Source: Turnera subulata
Lineage: Eukaryota > Streptophyta > Magnoliopsida > Malpighiales > Passifloraceae
Direction of reading: 5' to 3'
DNA length: 64,000 nucleotides
Assembly: GCA_028386065.3 (NCBI GenBank)
Contig: JAKUCV010001054.1
Span: 146,881-210,880, forward strand
Position 1 is the stretch's first letter. The number at the start of each line of letters is the position of its first letter. Both the position numbers and the translations under genes were made by a program. The notes beneath the pieces were generated by a model. It searched no databases. It was given only the letters and a program-made list of their open reading frames with translations, and was not told where the DNA came from. Positions 1 through 11,511 of this stretch are shown piece by piece.

Positions 1-2099
1 CCTTAATAGCGGGTCCCATGACTAAGCTATTGAGGAAAGACTGTACTTTTGTTTGGGATGACCATTGTCAGAAGAGTTTTGACGAGTTGAAGAGTCGGTT
101 GACTTCTGCACCGGTTTTGACTGTTTCGAGACCCGGAGTGGAGTACACGGTGTTCAGTGATGCTTCTAGTCTGGGCTTGGGATGTGTTTTGATGTAGGAG
201 GGTCGGGTGATTACTTATGCATCCAGGCAGTTGAGAACTCATGAGAGGAACTACCCGACCCATGATCTGGAGTTAGCTGCTGTGATCTTTGCTCTATAGA
301 TCTGGAGACACCATCTGTACGGTGAGAGGTGTCGGATTTTCACGGATCACAAGAGTTTGAAGTACATCATGACCCAAAGGGAGCTTAACATGAGGCAGAG
401 ACGCTGGATTGAGCTTCTGAAGGATTATGATTGTACTATTGAGTACCATCCAGGCAAGGCCAATGTTGTTGCAGATGCATTGAGCTGGAAGAGAGTGGTT
501 GCTGCAGATGAGGACTCTGTTTATTACGCTTTGCCTTCCTTGGTGGAGCTGAGGTTGTTGGATGCACAGTTAGAGGTGGATGTTACTGGGGCGTTGCTTG
601 CAAGTTTGAGCATCCGGCCGACCTTGAGGGATAAGATCATGGAGTTGCAGTATGGTGATCCTCATTTAGCAGAGTTGCGGGATAAGGCTCTCGGTGGAGA
701 GAGTTCTAGTTTCTATATCCGGGAGGATGGTGCTTTGATGACCGGTGATCGGTTGTGTGTTCCGGATGTGGATGATTTGAGGAGATGGATCATGGATGAA
801 GCGCATAATGCGCCGTATGCTATGCATCCGGGTAGCACCAAAATGTACCAGAACTTGAAGAGTCATTATTGGTGGCCCGGGATGAAGAAGGATGTTGCGG
901 AGTTTGTGGCTCATTGTATGACTTGTCAGCAGGTGAAGCCGAGCATCAGGCTCCTGCCGGCAAGTTGAGATCTTTGACTATTCCGCAGTGGAAGTGGGAG
1001 CATATCACTATGGACTTTGTGATCGGGTTACCGAGGACCCGGGGTCGACATGATGCCATCTGGGTCATTGTTGACAGATTGACCAAGTCAGCTCATTTCC
1101 TACCGATTCAGCAGACGGATACAATGGATAAGCTGGCGAGGTTATATGTTTCGGGGATTGTCCGTCTACATGGAGTTCCACTATCCATTGTGTCGGACAG
1201 GGATCCGAGGTTTACTTCCCACTTCTGGAAGAGTTTACATTCAGCTTTGGGTACTAAGCTGAATTTCAGTACTGCATTCCATCCGCAGACCGATGGGCAG
1301 TCGGAGAGAACCATACAGACGCTGAAGGATATGCTTAGAGCCTGTGTGCTCAATTTTAGTGGTTCATGGGATGAGACATTACCGTTGGTTGAGTTTGCTT
1401 ATAACAACGGGTATCACTCCAGTATCGGTATGGCGCCATATGAGGCTTTGTATGGGCGAAAGTGTCGTAGTCCGATCTGTTGGGATGAGGAAGGTCTGAG
1501 ACAGATGATTGGTCCGGACTTAGTCCAGGAGACTGTTGATCAGATCGAGGTGGTTAAGCAGTGTATGAGAGCTGCTCAGGACCGACAAAAGAGTTTTGCC
1601 GATAAGCATCGTCGGGAGATGGAGTACAATGTAGGTGACAGAGTCTTCCTCCGTGTTGCTCCCTAGAGAGGTGTTATCCGGTTTGGGAGGAAGGGCAAGT
1701 TGAGCCCTCGTTATATTGGTCCTTATGAGATCATTGAGCGGATTGGTCCGCTGGCCTACAGGTTGGCCTTACCGGAGGAGCTGTCGCGCATACATGATGT
1801 ATTCCATGTTTCGATGCTGAGGCGTTATCGGTCTGATCCTAGTCATGTTGTATCCCCGACAGAGGTGGAGGTTTATGAGGAGTTGACCTATGTGGAGGAG
1901 CCGGTTGAGATTCTAGCTCGGGAGGAGCGATAGTTGAGGAGTCGAGTTATTCCGATGGTTCGGGTTAGATGGAGCCTACATTCTCCAAATGAGGCTACAT
2001 GGGAGGTTGAGTCCCATATGCGGGAGCAGTATCCCCATTTGTTTTTATGTTTCTTATCTTGTAATTTCGAGGACGAAATTTCCTTAAGTGGGGTAGAAC
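1..2099 (+). pseudogene. Ty3/gypsy chromovirus pol, 3' part (RNase H, integrase, chromodomain), decayed
   Basis: This is the C-terminal part of a gypsy polyprotein; its 5' part lies outside the window. In order it shows the end of reverse transcriptase and an RNase H core (FSDASSLGLG near 153-182; [12 protein letters not shown] near 342-377), an HHCC zinc finger (HPGS...CMTCQQ, about 825-930), an integrase core (MDFVIGLP, IVSDRDPRF, TDGQSERTIQ; the D,D,E residues are visible), and a chromodomain-like tail ending in EATWEVESHMREQYP. The C-terminal chromodomain and 3 kb LTR fit the Tekay/Del lineage. The frame is broken by stops at 195-197, 297-299, 1664-1666 and 1931-1933 and by a frameshift near 930-970, so no functional protein is expected. 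The reading frame ends a few bases inside the LTR, as is common in this lineage. Confidence 0.93.
2084..2099 (+). other. Polypurine tract of the gypsy element
   Basis: TTAAGTGGGGTAGAAC lies directly upstream of the LTR start TGTAACGCCCC. It is the expected plus-strand priming site and fixes the next 3 kb as a 3' LTR. The preceding bases GAGGACGAAATTT are shared with the polypurine region of the other gypsy family in this window (18120-18157 and 27122-27157, minus strand). Confidence 0.8.
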
Positions 2100-4350
2100 T
2101 GTAACGCCCCGAATTTTCATAATTTGATTTTTTCAGAATTTTCGAAATTTTTATTCCAATTTTGCCCTTGAGGAATTTCCGGATTTTTGGCTATGGAAAT
2201 AAATTATTTTCCTTGGGAATAATGTTTTGAGGTCGGCAATATAAGGGGGTTGGAGTTTCGTCGGAAACGGGGACTTGTTCCGGGGTGAAATGGAGCTTTA
2301 ACGTAGTTCTCTGTGAAACTACGTCGTTCTGCTTAATGGAAAAAAAAATAAAAAACAAAAACCGTTGACTAGGGCGGGTTGACCGCGCCTCAGCCCAAAA
2401 CGGCGTCGTTTTGGGGCTAGGCTGGCTCACACCCTAAAAACCGTAGCCACCTCTCTTCTTCTATTCTTCTCTTCTTCACTTTTTCTTTTTCTCTCCTCTA
2501 CTCTTCCACCCGACGGCGCCCTTCCCCTTCTTCTTCCTTCTCTCGTTTTCTCTCTCTCTCTCTTCCCCTCATCTTCCTCTCCCTCTCCCACGGTCATCCC
2601 TCGGTTCCCTCCTCTCCTTCCTTCCATTTTCACACCGCCTTGTCCTCTTCATATCCCCTCCTCTACGCTGTGACCACGGCCACCGTGGGTTGCAGAGGAA
2701 CCGGGAGCCAACTCACGTCGCCGCCGCCGTGAGCACGGGTGAGTACTCCTGCTCCCCCTTCCTTTTCGTTTCTCGTTTTCTTTTGGGTTTCTTCGTGTTG
2801 ATGGGTTTTGTGGGCTGTTTGTTGTTGGCTTTGGGGTGGTCGGACGGTGGTGGGTTCGTGGCTATTGGTGGCTATCGTGGGCGTGTATGGTGATGTTGGT
2901 ATGGCTGTGTGGGCGTCGTTCTTGAAGCAGAGGCTTCTTCACCAGGGGGGCTCGGGATTTTAGTCATTCGTCGGGTCCGGCAGACCACTGGGAGGTGTTC
3001 TCGGGTGTTGCTGTTGTTGCCGTGCTCGGGTCCGTCATCTAGCTTGGTTTTCGGTAAGGACCCAGACTTCCTCTTTGCTTTCTTTTCAATTCTTGGATCT
3101 TGTTTCGTAGTATAGCTCTTGGGGTCGGTTGATCTTGGATGGTTTGAGTAATTGTTGGCTTATTTGGGTTCGGCAGTGTGTGTGGAGCGTGTTCTTTGGT
3201 TGCTCGTTGGGGAACTATTCCAGCGAGGTGTTCACCGGAATCCGGCGAAGGCTCGGGAATTTTCCGGCGAGGCTCAGGAATTTTCCGGCGAAGGCTCGGG
3301 TCTTTATTCCGGCATTCAACGGTATACTTGGTGTATAAATTGTACATTCATGGCATGTAATCATTATTGTAAGCATAATTGTGTATCGGGAATTGAAATT
3401 ATTTAGTGGAATACCGGGTGCGGGGCTGTGAGTGTGTATAACCGGGAATTTACCGACACGGGTAGAACCATAGGCTGGGAATAATTTGACTCGGGTAAAA
3501 CCCTTAAGTGGAAATTGGACCGAATCGGGCCTAGGCCCGGTAATGTGATTTTTTATAATTGGGTTAGATAACAATTGGATTTTGGTTGGGCTTTAGGCCC
3601 TGGAACTACTACTCTTGGACTTAGTTGGGCTTAAGCCCGGTGAACCTTAGGTCCCGATACTCGGAGTTTAGGTGAGAGAACATCATGTCGGGTTTAGACC
3701 CGAGAATTTCATAAATGGCTAACTAGGGACGGGTTTAACTCAGTTGAGCATTATAGTTACATGCATGCACGTTTTTATTGAAATTGTTTATAATTTGTTG
3801 TGTGTGCCGGTATTCAGGCACGGGTAACACCTCGGGAGCTGGAGGATCTGTTTTGGGAAAAGCTCCACAGGACAATCGTCGTTGAGGTGACTTTATACGT
3901 CTTTTTGTGATTGTATGCATGAGCTAGTTGGATTGGTCTGTTTGAGTTGCATGCCTGTTTGCTAACATGCTATGATCCGTATTGTGTGCCTAAGTGTACC
4001 TTTTGCTTATGAGTTGGATATTTGGATTGTTATGGATTATAACATGTGGTGTGATTCTGGGTGTTTTGTGTGATGTATTGTGGGTCGGAGACCCGGTTAT
4101 CTGATTGAGTTGTTTTATCACACAACCCTGTTAAATCACAATCTCTTGGAACACATGAACTCATAATTTGTGAATAAGAATAATGTATAGTAGAAGTTAG
4201 GCTACTGTGTGCTGATGACCGGTTGGTTCGAGCGGGAAGTGATACCCCTCGGGTTTGCTTGCGGGATAGCAAGTGTTATGCGGATTTGCATATGGGTCTG
4301 TAATGACCGTTTCTACCTCCCTCCTTCTACCTCCCCCTTTCTACCTCCCT

Positions 4351-4388
<38 letters not shown>

Positions 4389-5122
4389 ATGGATGTGTTT
4401 GGGCTTCGTGCCTGGTTTTATTTGGGCTTATGCCTGGTTGTCTCATGAGACGGGACCGAGCTCGACGCACACAGTAGGGGGCCCTGAATAATAAAACATA
4501 ATAAGAAAACTTAACACACAACAGATGGAGAATAACGAACTGTTTGCTTGAATGTGATGGCATGTTAGTACTGGTTGTTGTATGTTTGCATGCTTGTCTT
4601 GTTACTCTCCTTTCCCTTCGAACTTGTTCTGCACACCTTCATAATTAGATTTATATTGCTCACTGAGTAGGCGACTCACATAATCGCCAACGTTGTTTTT
4701 TCAGACTTTAGTTAGCGTGCAGTCACATTTCCATCCTTCCAGAGTACGGACGTGGTTATCTCAGCAGGTAGCTGTGCTTCTTCTCCCGGTTGAATCCATA
4801 GAGCCGACTTGCATCTCATTTTGATTTTTGTTTTATTTTATCTTTATCTTTCGCTGCACTGGATTTTGATGAGATGTCATTCTGATTTTGTCTATTTTAT
4901 CGGCGGGTTGCCGGGATATGATTTTTGATAATGTATCGGCAGTATGCCGGGTTGACGCATGGCTTGCTAAGCCGGTTTGATTTTATTCTTTATGACATCT
5001 CGTTTTACTAAGAATTTTGGATATTGTTGATATTGGATTTCGTGTCCTGGGTTTCAAGGGTATTTTGGTAATTTCCTTGTGTTTAAGTATTTTATTGCAA
5101 AAATTGGGACACGGATGTTTCA
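2100..5122 (+). repeat. 3' LTR of the gypsy chromovirus
   Basis: The LTR starts TGTAACGCCCC right after the polypurine tract and ends in ATGTTTCA, giving TG...CA ends and 3023 bases. Copia protease coding sequence resumes immediately after it, which sets the 3' edge. The likely right copy of the target duplication is GCTGG (5123-5127); the left copy is outside the window. It contains GC-rich blocks, a TC microsatellite and short Met-start frames that look like chance. Single-copy evidence only, so internal rearrangement cannot be excluded. Confidence 0.8.
4352..4388 (+). repeat. (TC)n microsatellite inside the LTR
   Basis: A near-perfect TC run in the gypsy LTR, preceded by several CTACCTCCCTC-type pyrimidine repeats (4314-4350). 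Confidence 0.85.
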
Positions 5123-7150
5123 GCTGGATTGTTGATTCAGGTTGTTCAAATCATATGACAGGTGGCAAAGTCAAACTGCAGGATTTGTCAGAATTCGATG
5201 AAGAATCTACATGGTGGTCCTAAAAAAAGGAAGCACTGCCAGATTCAGATAATCTAAAAAAGACAGTGGAGTCTTCCCAAGTTCTGCTAAGTTTAGGAGA
5301 AGCTGAAGTTTTAAAAGATGGTGTAGCTGTAGCTCAAAGTCCTTAGCGAATAGGTGTGCACCAAAGGCCAAATGAAGAAGTTAGGCCGCATGAAGAAGGT
5401 GAGCCAAGTGGAGATAGCGAGCCGAGTAGAGGAGGCGAGCTAAGTGCAGCCGAGCATGAAGAAGGCGAACCAAGTGGAGATAGTGAGTCAAGTGAAAAAG
5501 ACGAGTTGGTTGCAGCTGAACCGCCAACTCAGCCTAGAAGATCGATAAGACCTAAGAAGCCAAATGCCAAGTATGCCAATGTTGCTGTTATAGAAGATGT
5601 GAAAGAACTTGAGAGTTTTGAAGAAGCATCTTTGAGCTCAAGATGGATTAAGGCTTTGGAAGAGGAGCTTACAACATTGGATCATAACCAGACTTGGGAG
5701 CTTGTGCCACTACCAAGAGAAGTAAAGCCTATTTCTTGCAAATGGGTTTACAAGATAAAACGTCGCACAGATGGGTCGATTGAGAGGTATAAGGCTCATT
5801 TGGTAGCTCAAGAATTTTCTCAACAGTATGGACAAGACTACTATAAAACATCCAGTCCAGTCGCAAAGCTTACGATTGTGCGACTTTTACTAGCACTTGC
5901 AGCTAGTAAGAATTGGAACCTGTGGCAGATAGACGTGAAGAATGCATTTTTGCATGGGGAGTTGGATTGAGAGACCTACATGAATCAACCAAAAGGTTTC
6001 GAGAGTCAAGATCATCCCGAGTATGTGTATAAATTCCGGAAGGCTCTCTATGGACTAAAACAAGCACCAAGGGCCTGGTATGGCAAAATTACTGAGCTTT
6101 TAGTCCAAGGTGGTTATGCTGTGACAACTACAGACTCTAGCCTGTTTGTTAAAGCTAGTAGAGGGAAGTTAGCTATAGTGCTGGTCTATGTGGATGATTT
6201 AATCCTCATAGGAGACAGTGAAGAGGAAATTCTCCAGACAAAGCAGAAGTTGTCAGTTCGCTTCCAGATGAAAGAGCTTGGACAGCTTAAGCACTTTCTT
6301 CGTCTTGAAATTAACCGTACACAAGAAAGTATCTTTCTTCATCAGCAAAAATATTGCAAAGATTTGCTGAAGAAATTCGGAATGCACGATTGCAAACCAA
6401 TATCAACACCTATGGAGCCAAATGCCAAGTTGTGTGCTCATGAAAGAAATAATTTGGAAGATGCAACGATGTATCGCCAATTGGTGGTAGTTTGATATAT
6501 CTGGCTCAAATAGGACCACACATCTCCTATGCGGTCGGTGTGATAAGTCGGTATATGCAAAATCCAAAGAAGCCTCATTTGGAAGCAGTCAAAAGAATCT
6601 TGAGATATGTCAAGGGTACACTTGACAATGGAATTCTGTACAAGAGAAGTGAAAATTGCAGATTAGTTGGCTACTGTGATGCTGACTACGCAGGTGATCA
6701 TGATACCTGACGTTCAACTACTGGAATGTTTTTAGTCTCAGGTCTGGAGCAGTTTCTTAGTGCAGTAAAAGACAACCAACAGTGTCTTTATCCACAACCG
6801 AAGCAGAATGTCGAGTTGCAGCAATGGCAGCTCAAGAGAGCACTTGGCTTGTGCAGTTGTTGAAGGATTTGGATCAGTCAATTGATTATATAATTACTTT
6901 GTATTGTGATAATCAATCAGTGATACGTTTAGCTGTGAATCCCTTGTTTCATGCAAGGACTAAACACGTGGAGGTTCATTATCACTTTATTAGGGAAAAA
7001 GTCCTCGAAGAAGAAGTGGAGCTGAGGCAGGTGAAGACTGAAGATCAAGCCGCAGATGTGTTCACAAAAGGCTTGTGTGGCAACAAGTTTGAACGCTTTT
7101 GTCGTCAGCTCGGCATGGTGGAAAGAGCGGGAGTTGGTGTTGAGGGGGAG
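5123..7150 (+). pseudogene. Ty1/copia polyprotein remnant with internal deletion
   Basis: The reading begins at the aspartic protease motif WIVDSGCSNHMTG (about 5127-5165) and within some 15 codons jumps to the FDEESTWW segment that normally follows integrase. Gag-pre-integrase and integrase are therefore deleted. Reverse transcriptase follows ([44 protein letters not shown] near 6181-6213), then RNase H ([19 protein letters not shown]; the terminal ADVFTKGL). Stops at 5968-5970 and 6708-6710 and frameshifts near 6485 and 6740 inactivate it. The 5' end is cut off by the gypsy LTR inserted at 5122/5123, so the rest of this copia copy should lie left of the window. Confidence 0.93.
7142..7150 (+). 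other. Copia polypurine tract
   Basis: GAGGGGGAG immediately precedes the LTR start TGTTAAAG. It marks the following repeat as the 3' LTR. Confidence 0.8.
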
Positions 7151-7527
7151 TGTTAAAGATCAACACCATCTAGATTATATCTAGGTTGTTATGATTTAGA
7201 TTTGATCTTGATTGTTAAATATCTATTAAATTTGGTAATTTCCTATTTTCTAGGTTAGATTGTTAGTTCCTGTAGCCTATATAAAGACCTTGTTTCTAAT
7301 GGAAAATACATCACAAGCTTTCTAGTATTTCTCTGAGTGTTTTTAAGAGAGTTTTCTCTCTATTCTTATTTGTTGTCTTGTTAGTGTTTGTAAGTTTTTC
7401 TATCTCAGCTCAGGTTCTGCACAACCTGCCTGTACAAGTTAGTCTTGCTTAGTCTCAGCACAATCTACCTGTGTGACGAGGTTGATAGTGTGAAAGGTAA
7501 GTGCTTTGTGCTGTGCATAATTTAACA
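7151..7527 (+). repeat. 3' LTR of the copia element
   Basis: A 377-base LTR bounded by a perfect 7-base inverted repeat, TGTTAAA...TTTAACA. A TATA box (CTATATAAAG, about 7276-7285) and CT-rich leader-like sequence lie inside, as expected for a U3/R arrangement. The presumed right target duplication is TTAAA (7528-7532); the left copy is outside the window. Confidence 0.85.
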
Positions 7528-7819
7528 TTAAATATAATAACTTAATTTACTAAATAGAAATTGATATAATAAAAAAAATTAATTGATATTAGTAGTTCAC
7601 AACTATTGGGGCCAAACAGGTAATCAGAGAGCAGAACTTCGCTAATTAGTATAACATATCAAATAAGAACTCGACGGAAGTGAAACGCGATAGCTAACTC
7701 AGTGGCTGGTGGCGGCAGACCTCAACTGCAAGGACAATTTTATTTATTTTTTTCTTCCCTTTTCAGATAAATGAGAGATTTTTTTTTTTTCTTTTCTTCT
7801 GATATGTAACTCCTCAATG

Positions 7820-9208
7820 CTACAGCATCGAGATTGTTTCCAACAAAGTTTTAAAATCTTGTGAAGCATGTCCACCGGGTGCAGCAACCTTGAGAACAAG
7901 CTCCCTCAAGGCTTGAACCCTACTTCTTATCCCCCTTCCTTGCTCATCTTCCAAAATGAGCTTCAAGGCCTTAACAATTCCATTCTTTGTAAAGACCCCA
8001 CCATCAACTCTCACACCAATCTCCCATTCATCTTCTACCAATCTTCCATTCATCGGATTGTCCCCAAAGAATGGCCTGCAAATCATGGGTACCCCATTGA
8101 CAATGCTCTCGTACACAGAATTAGCTCCACAATGTGTCACAAAAACACCAGTCGCGGAATGCGCCAGCACTTGAATCTGCGGTGACCATGGTACCACTTT
8201 TCCCTGTGTGCTAGTCCTCTGCAGAAACCCTCCTGGCAAACTATCCTTCATATTGTCCCTTAGAGACCAAAGGAATGGAATCTTGCACTCTTCAAGTGCC
8301 TCTGCCAGTTCTTCTATCTCCTTGGGTGGGATATTTACCACAGTTCCAAAGCTGATATATGAAACTGACGAGGCTTTTTGGATATCCAACCACGAAAGAC
8401 AACCCGTGGCATCTGTGTCTGAAGATGGTAGTGGCGGTGGTGGCATAGTTAGCGTAAGAAAACCAACATTTAACATGTTAGGGAACTTTGATTGCAGATC
8501 ATTTAAGAGGGATGCAGGGTAGAGTTCAGGGTAAAAATTCATAACAAGAGCAGCAGCTTGTGGCAGCATTGGTCCAATCTGACTTAACATATGAGAAAAA
8601 CGGGTTTCTTGTGTACCCTTTCCCGATACTTCAATGGACAAATCGGAGATGCGCAGTTTAGATAACCCAGGAATGGCTTCAAGAGCTGCGTCTCCCCCAT
8701 CTTCGCTGCTTAAGGAATCGGAATAAAGCTGGCGGATCATGTCAGTATAGATATGAGCAGAGAGCGAATGCGGCAGTGGTATCCAAACTGGGATCCAAGG
8801 AACGCTCAAATCATAGGCGATTGAGCCTGAAAACGACAGGAAGACGTCTGTTATCAGGCAATTAATCTTCTTCCCTGTCTTTGCCACTGCCAGGTCCAAG
8901 CTTCTGTTGAAGTTCTCTGGTGTTGCCGTCAGAAACAGCTCCACCCATTCTATTGGATTTCCTGAAAAAACATAATTTGTTGGCACCCCGTCTGCCACAT
9001 CGTAGGCTTCTATGTTATCAGGAATTTTAGCCTTTGATGCCGAGAAGAGACTGTGGTTGGATTTTGCAGTGTTGTGAAAAGAAAAATGTGTTTCTGGAGC
9101 TGCACTCGCTAGCTTCTCCACCAGGTTGAACAGGGCAATAGGGTGGCAGCCAAATGGGAATGCTAAGATAGCAACATGTTTTTTCAGTGAATCTTTGGTT
9201 GATGCCAT
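7820..9208 (-). CDS. UGT78-type flavonoid/anthocyanidin 3-O-glycosyltransferase
   Basis: A single-exon, 462-residue family-1 UDP-sugar glycosyltransferase (GT-B fold, cytosolic), the usual length for the family. The N-terminal acceptor half has the catalytic His22 (AFPFGCHPIAL) and the supporting Asp121 (CLITDVFLSF). The C-terminal PSPG box spans residues 341-384: it starts WSPQIQVLAH, has THCGANSVYES and ends FFGDN. The overall pattern (AFPFG...H, MPPPPLPSSD, FLWSLRDN, PMICRPFFGD) is that of UGT78 enzymes, which transfer a sugar to the 3-OH of anthocyanidins or flavonols. Two box positions are unusual: Ala replaces the common Trp of HCGWNS, and the last residue is Asn384 rather than the Gln typical of glucose donors, so the donor sugar is uncertain. 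No frame damage. The start is the ATG at 9208, which gives the usual N-terminus. Confidence 0.95.
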   Translation of the reverse strand: MASTKDSLKKHVAILAFPFGCHPIALFNLVEKLASAAPETHFSFHNTAKSNHSLFSASKAKIPDNIEAYDVADGVPTNYVFSGNPIEWVELFLTATPENFNRSLDLAVAKTGKKINCLITDVFLSFSGSIAYDLSVPWIPVWIPLPHSLSAHIYTDMIRQLYSDSLSSEDGGDAALEAIPGLSKLRISDLSIEVSGKGTQETRFSHMLSQIGPMLPQAAALVMNFYPELYPASLLNDLQSKFPNMLNVGFLTLTMPPPPLPSSDTDATGCLSWLDIQKASSVSYISFGTVVNIPPKEIEELAEALEECKIPFLWSLRDNMKDSLPGGFLQRTSTQGKVVPWSPQIQVLAHSATGVFVTHCGANSVYESIVNGVPMICRPFFGDNPMNGRLVEDEWEIGVRVDGGVFTKNGIVKALKLILEDEQGRGIRSRVQALRELVLKVAAPGGHASQDFKTLLETISML

Positions 9209-9395
9209 GTATGCACCTTGAAAATGGATAAGCTAGAGGCAATTAGCTTGACAGAAATAAAAGAAATGGAATGAAACAATTGAAGCATTCAGATTCGGAA
9301 AAAAGCGTTTACTTGTTATTGAACGATGCAATTTCTCTTTCAGATCGTCTATCTACTTAAAGTAGAGATTCAACTGAGGACATGCATTAAAGGCA

Positions 9396-9402
9396 TTTTA
9401 TA
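9396..9402 (-). promoter_or_regulatory. Candidate TATA box of the UGT gene
   Basis: TATAAAA on the minus strand about 190 bases upstream of the ATG, which would leave a leader near 160 bases. Inferred from position only; the region is AT-rich, so a chance match is possible. Confidence 0.35.
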
Positions 9403-11389
9403 ACATAATAGAAAAATGGACCAGAATGAAGAAAACAGCTAACAACCCATAAATGCAAAATTAAAAAGAATTTATTATGGGGAGTATTCAACGGTTCACA
9501 AGTATTCTGGTACTGTTTTATCCTATTTTGTGCGATTCTTGCATATGGGTTCATAATGGTCAAAATAATGAGCAAGGCAAAAGAAGTAACGGCCACATGC
9601 AAGAATCATCAAAAAAATACCCAGAAAAAACAGAAACATCCAACTCATATATGGCTTGCATTTGCAGGTTAACGGGGGACTCTCTGCCTCCCAATTCGGT
9701 ATTGGCCCAAGCTTGTCTTGTCAATGTTATCTATTATCATACTAATTTTGACAGTTTCAACTAAAACATGGGCCTCGTCTCCGAAACGGGCATCTTGAAC
9801 TTAAAATTTGCCCGAAACCAAATCGAAGCTGCATCAAATATCAATGACAATGTGGTGGTGACTAGTGAGTTCAAATATATATATATATATAAATTATAAA
9901 ATCAAGTTACTGATGAATTGGTGTATTATTCACAAATATTTCGTGCATATACTAGAAAAAAAAAAAAAAGAGACGTTTTTTTGTGGACATCATCTAAAAG
10001 TGGCCCATGTACTTAGAGGAATGCTTCATACGGTTGTGGGTACACATGGACTTCTAACAAAGATTAGGCCAAGAGCCCATCAATGGCTGTTAGCCCACTT
10101 TTCAAAAATTCCGAAATTACAGTTTTATATATTCAGTGCAAAGTGAGTAAAAAAAGACGCAAATATACCATCACAAAATTTTGGGATTGACGAGGGAGCA
10201 GCGACTAACATACTAACATTTTTTGTCAATAAGAGTCAATATACTGAGAAGCTGCAGATTTTGATGCTAACAACGGAGTCATTTTGATAGACAGGAATCA
10301 TAGGATTGAGCAATATACAAATCGTCGAATAGATGTCAGGCTTCCTTCAATGAATGATCTGATAGAGGCTAATGGCTCTCGGTTTGTATAGTATGTTTGA
10401 GTAATTAATAGAAATGCTTTAAGCCCCCTGTTTTGATTAAAAACAAAACAATAACATTTTGGGTCAATAAGAGTCGATATATCATTTGCGTGATGTAATT
10501 TCCAGCGACGTGAGATCGTTTGCACCAACTTTAACTTTAATTTCCACATTTAAAGTTTGAAACAATGAGCTCATTTAGCACTATCCCTATTCCAAAACAC
10601 AGATTTGATGGGGAGATCAATATGTGGACGACGTTTGCAGATTTTTTTGGTTAGCACCGATCATAAAACGTAATATATACAACATTTTGTTGCAAACACT
10701 AGCTAATGTGAGGAATGACATGCATGCTACCAAAGTTGTTTGGGACTTGATGGATTGAGACATATGGTAGTACTGTGAGTTTAGTCCAAGATGAGTGGTG
10801 TGGTGCATGATAGATGTAAATTGTGGTGGAGTGATTCCATATTTGCACCATTCTCCCACTTTTTCTTCCGGCACTGAACGAGGCAATGTCTGCACATTAT
10901 GTGATTTCTCACAGTAGATTTGACATTAGTGGCATGAATTGGAGTTGCCGTGGACAACAAATGTCCTTAAACTTTGGGGACAAGACTTGCAGATGCATTT
11001 GCTTATTTTTTTATGGAGACCATAATGCTGGTAATTTTTTGCGCAAGGAAAGAGATTAGTTATCGGATGAATCAGCGTGATTACCAATAAAATCAAATAT
11101 CCGTTGGGCAGTGCTGCTAAAATTTTCCTTAACAAACACAAATGGTGGTTCTTCCTTTTGGGAAGTAAAGTAGTGTCTACAGTTTTTGACTTTATAACTC
11201 GCTTTCAAGTCTGCCTGCAACAATTTTAAATCTCGGCGGGCCTCTCTTAATCTTTCGAAAATAGTACAAGCTGATAATTTTGGTTGCTTTTTTTTATTTT
11301 TAAAACTTTTTTGGCCCTTCTTCTATCTAGAGTGCAATCCCGATTGGGATCTCGGTGACACACATAACTCTGTATATGAGTTTTTAAAA

Positions 11390-11511
11390 TAGAAATTTAC
11401 TACATAGTTAAGCACTCAAATAGTTTGTGGAGCTAGTGATCGTGGGTTTAAATCCTCAGTGTTGATTAATTTAGCATTTAGATTAGAATTTTCAATATAA
11501 TAAAAAAAAAA
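11390..11511 (+). mobile_element. Possible tRNA-derived SINE
   Basis: A B-box-like GGTTTAAATCC (11445-11455) follows an A-box-like TAGTTAAGCAC at the usual spacing, and the unit ends in a run of ten A (about 11502-11511). No clear target duplication was found. The low confidence reflects the degenerate boxes. Confidence 0.3.

Noticed and set aside
10560..10780. Possible copia gag fragment (IPIPKHRFDG-like phrase)
   Set aside because: Only a few residues match and the frame breaks at once. No neighbouring retroelement parts were found.
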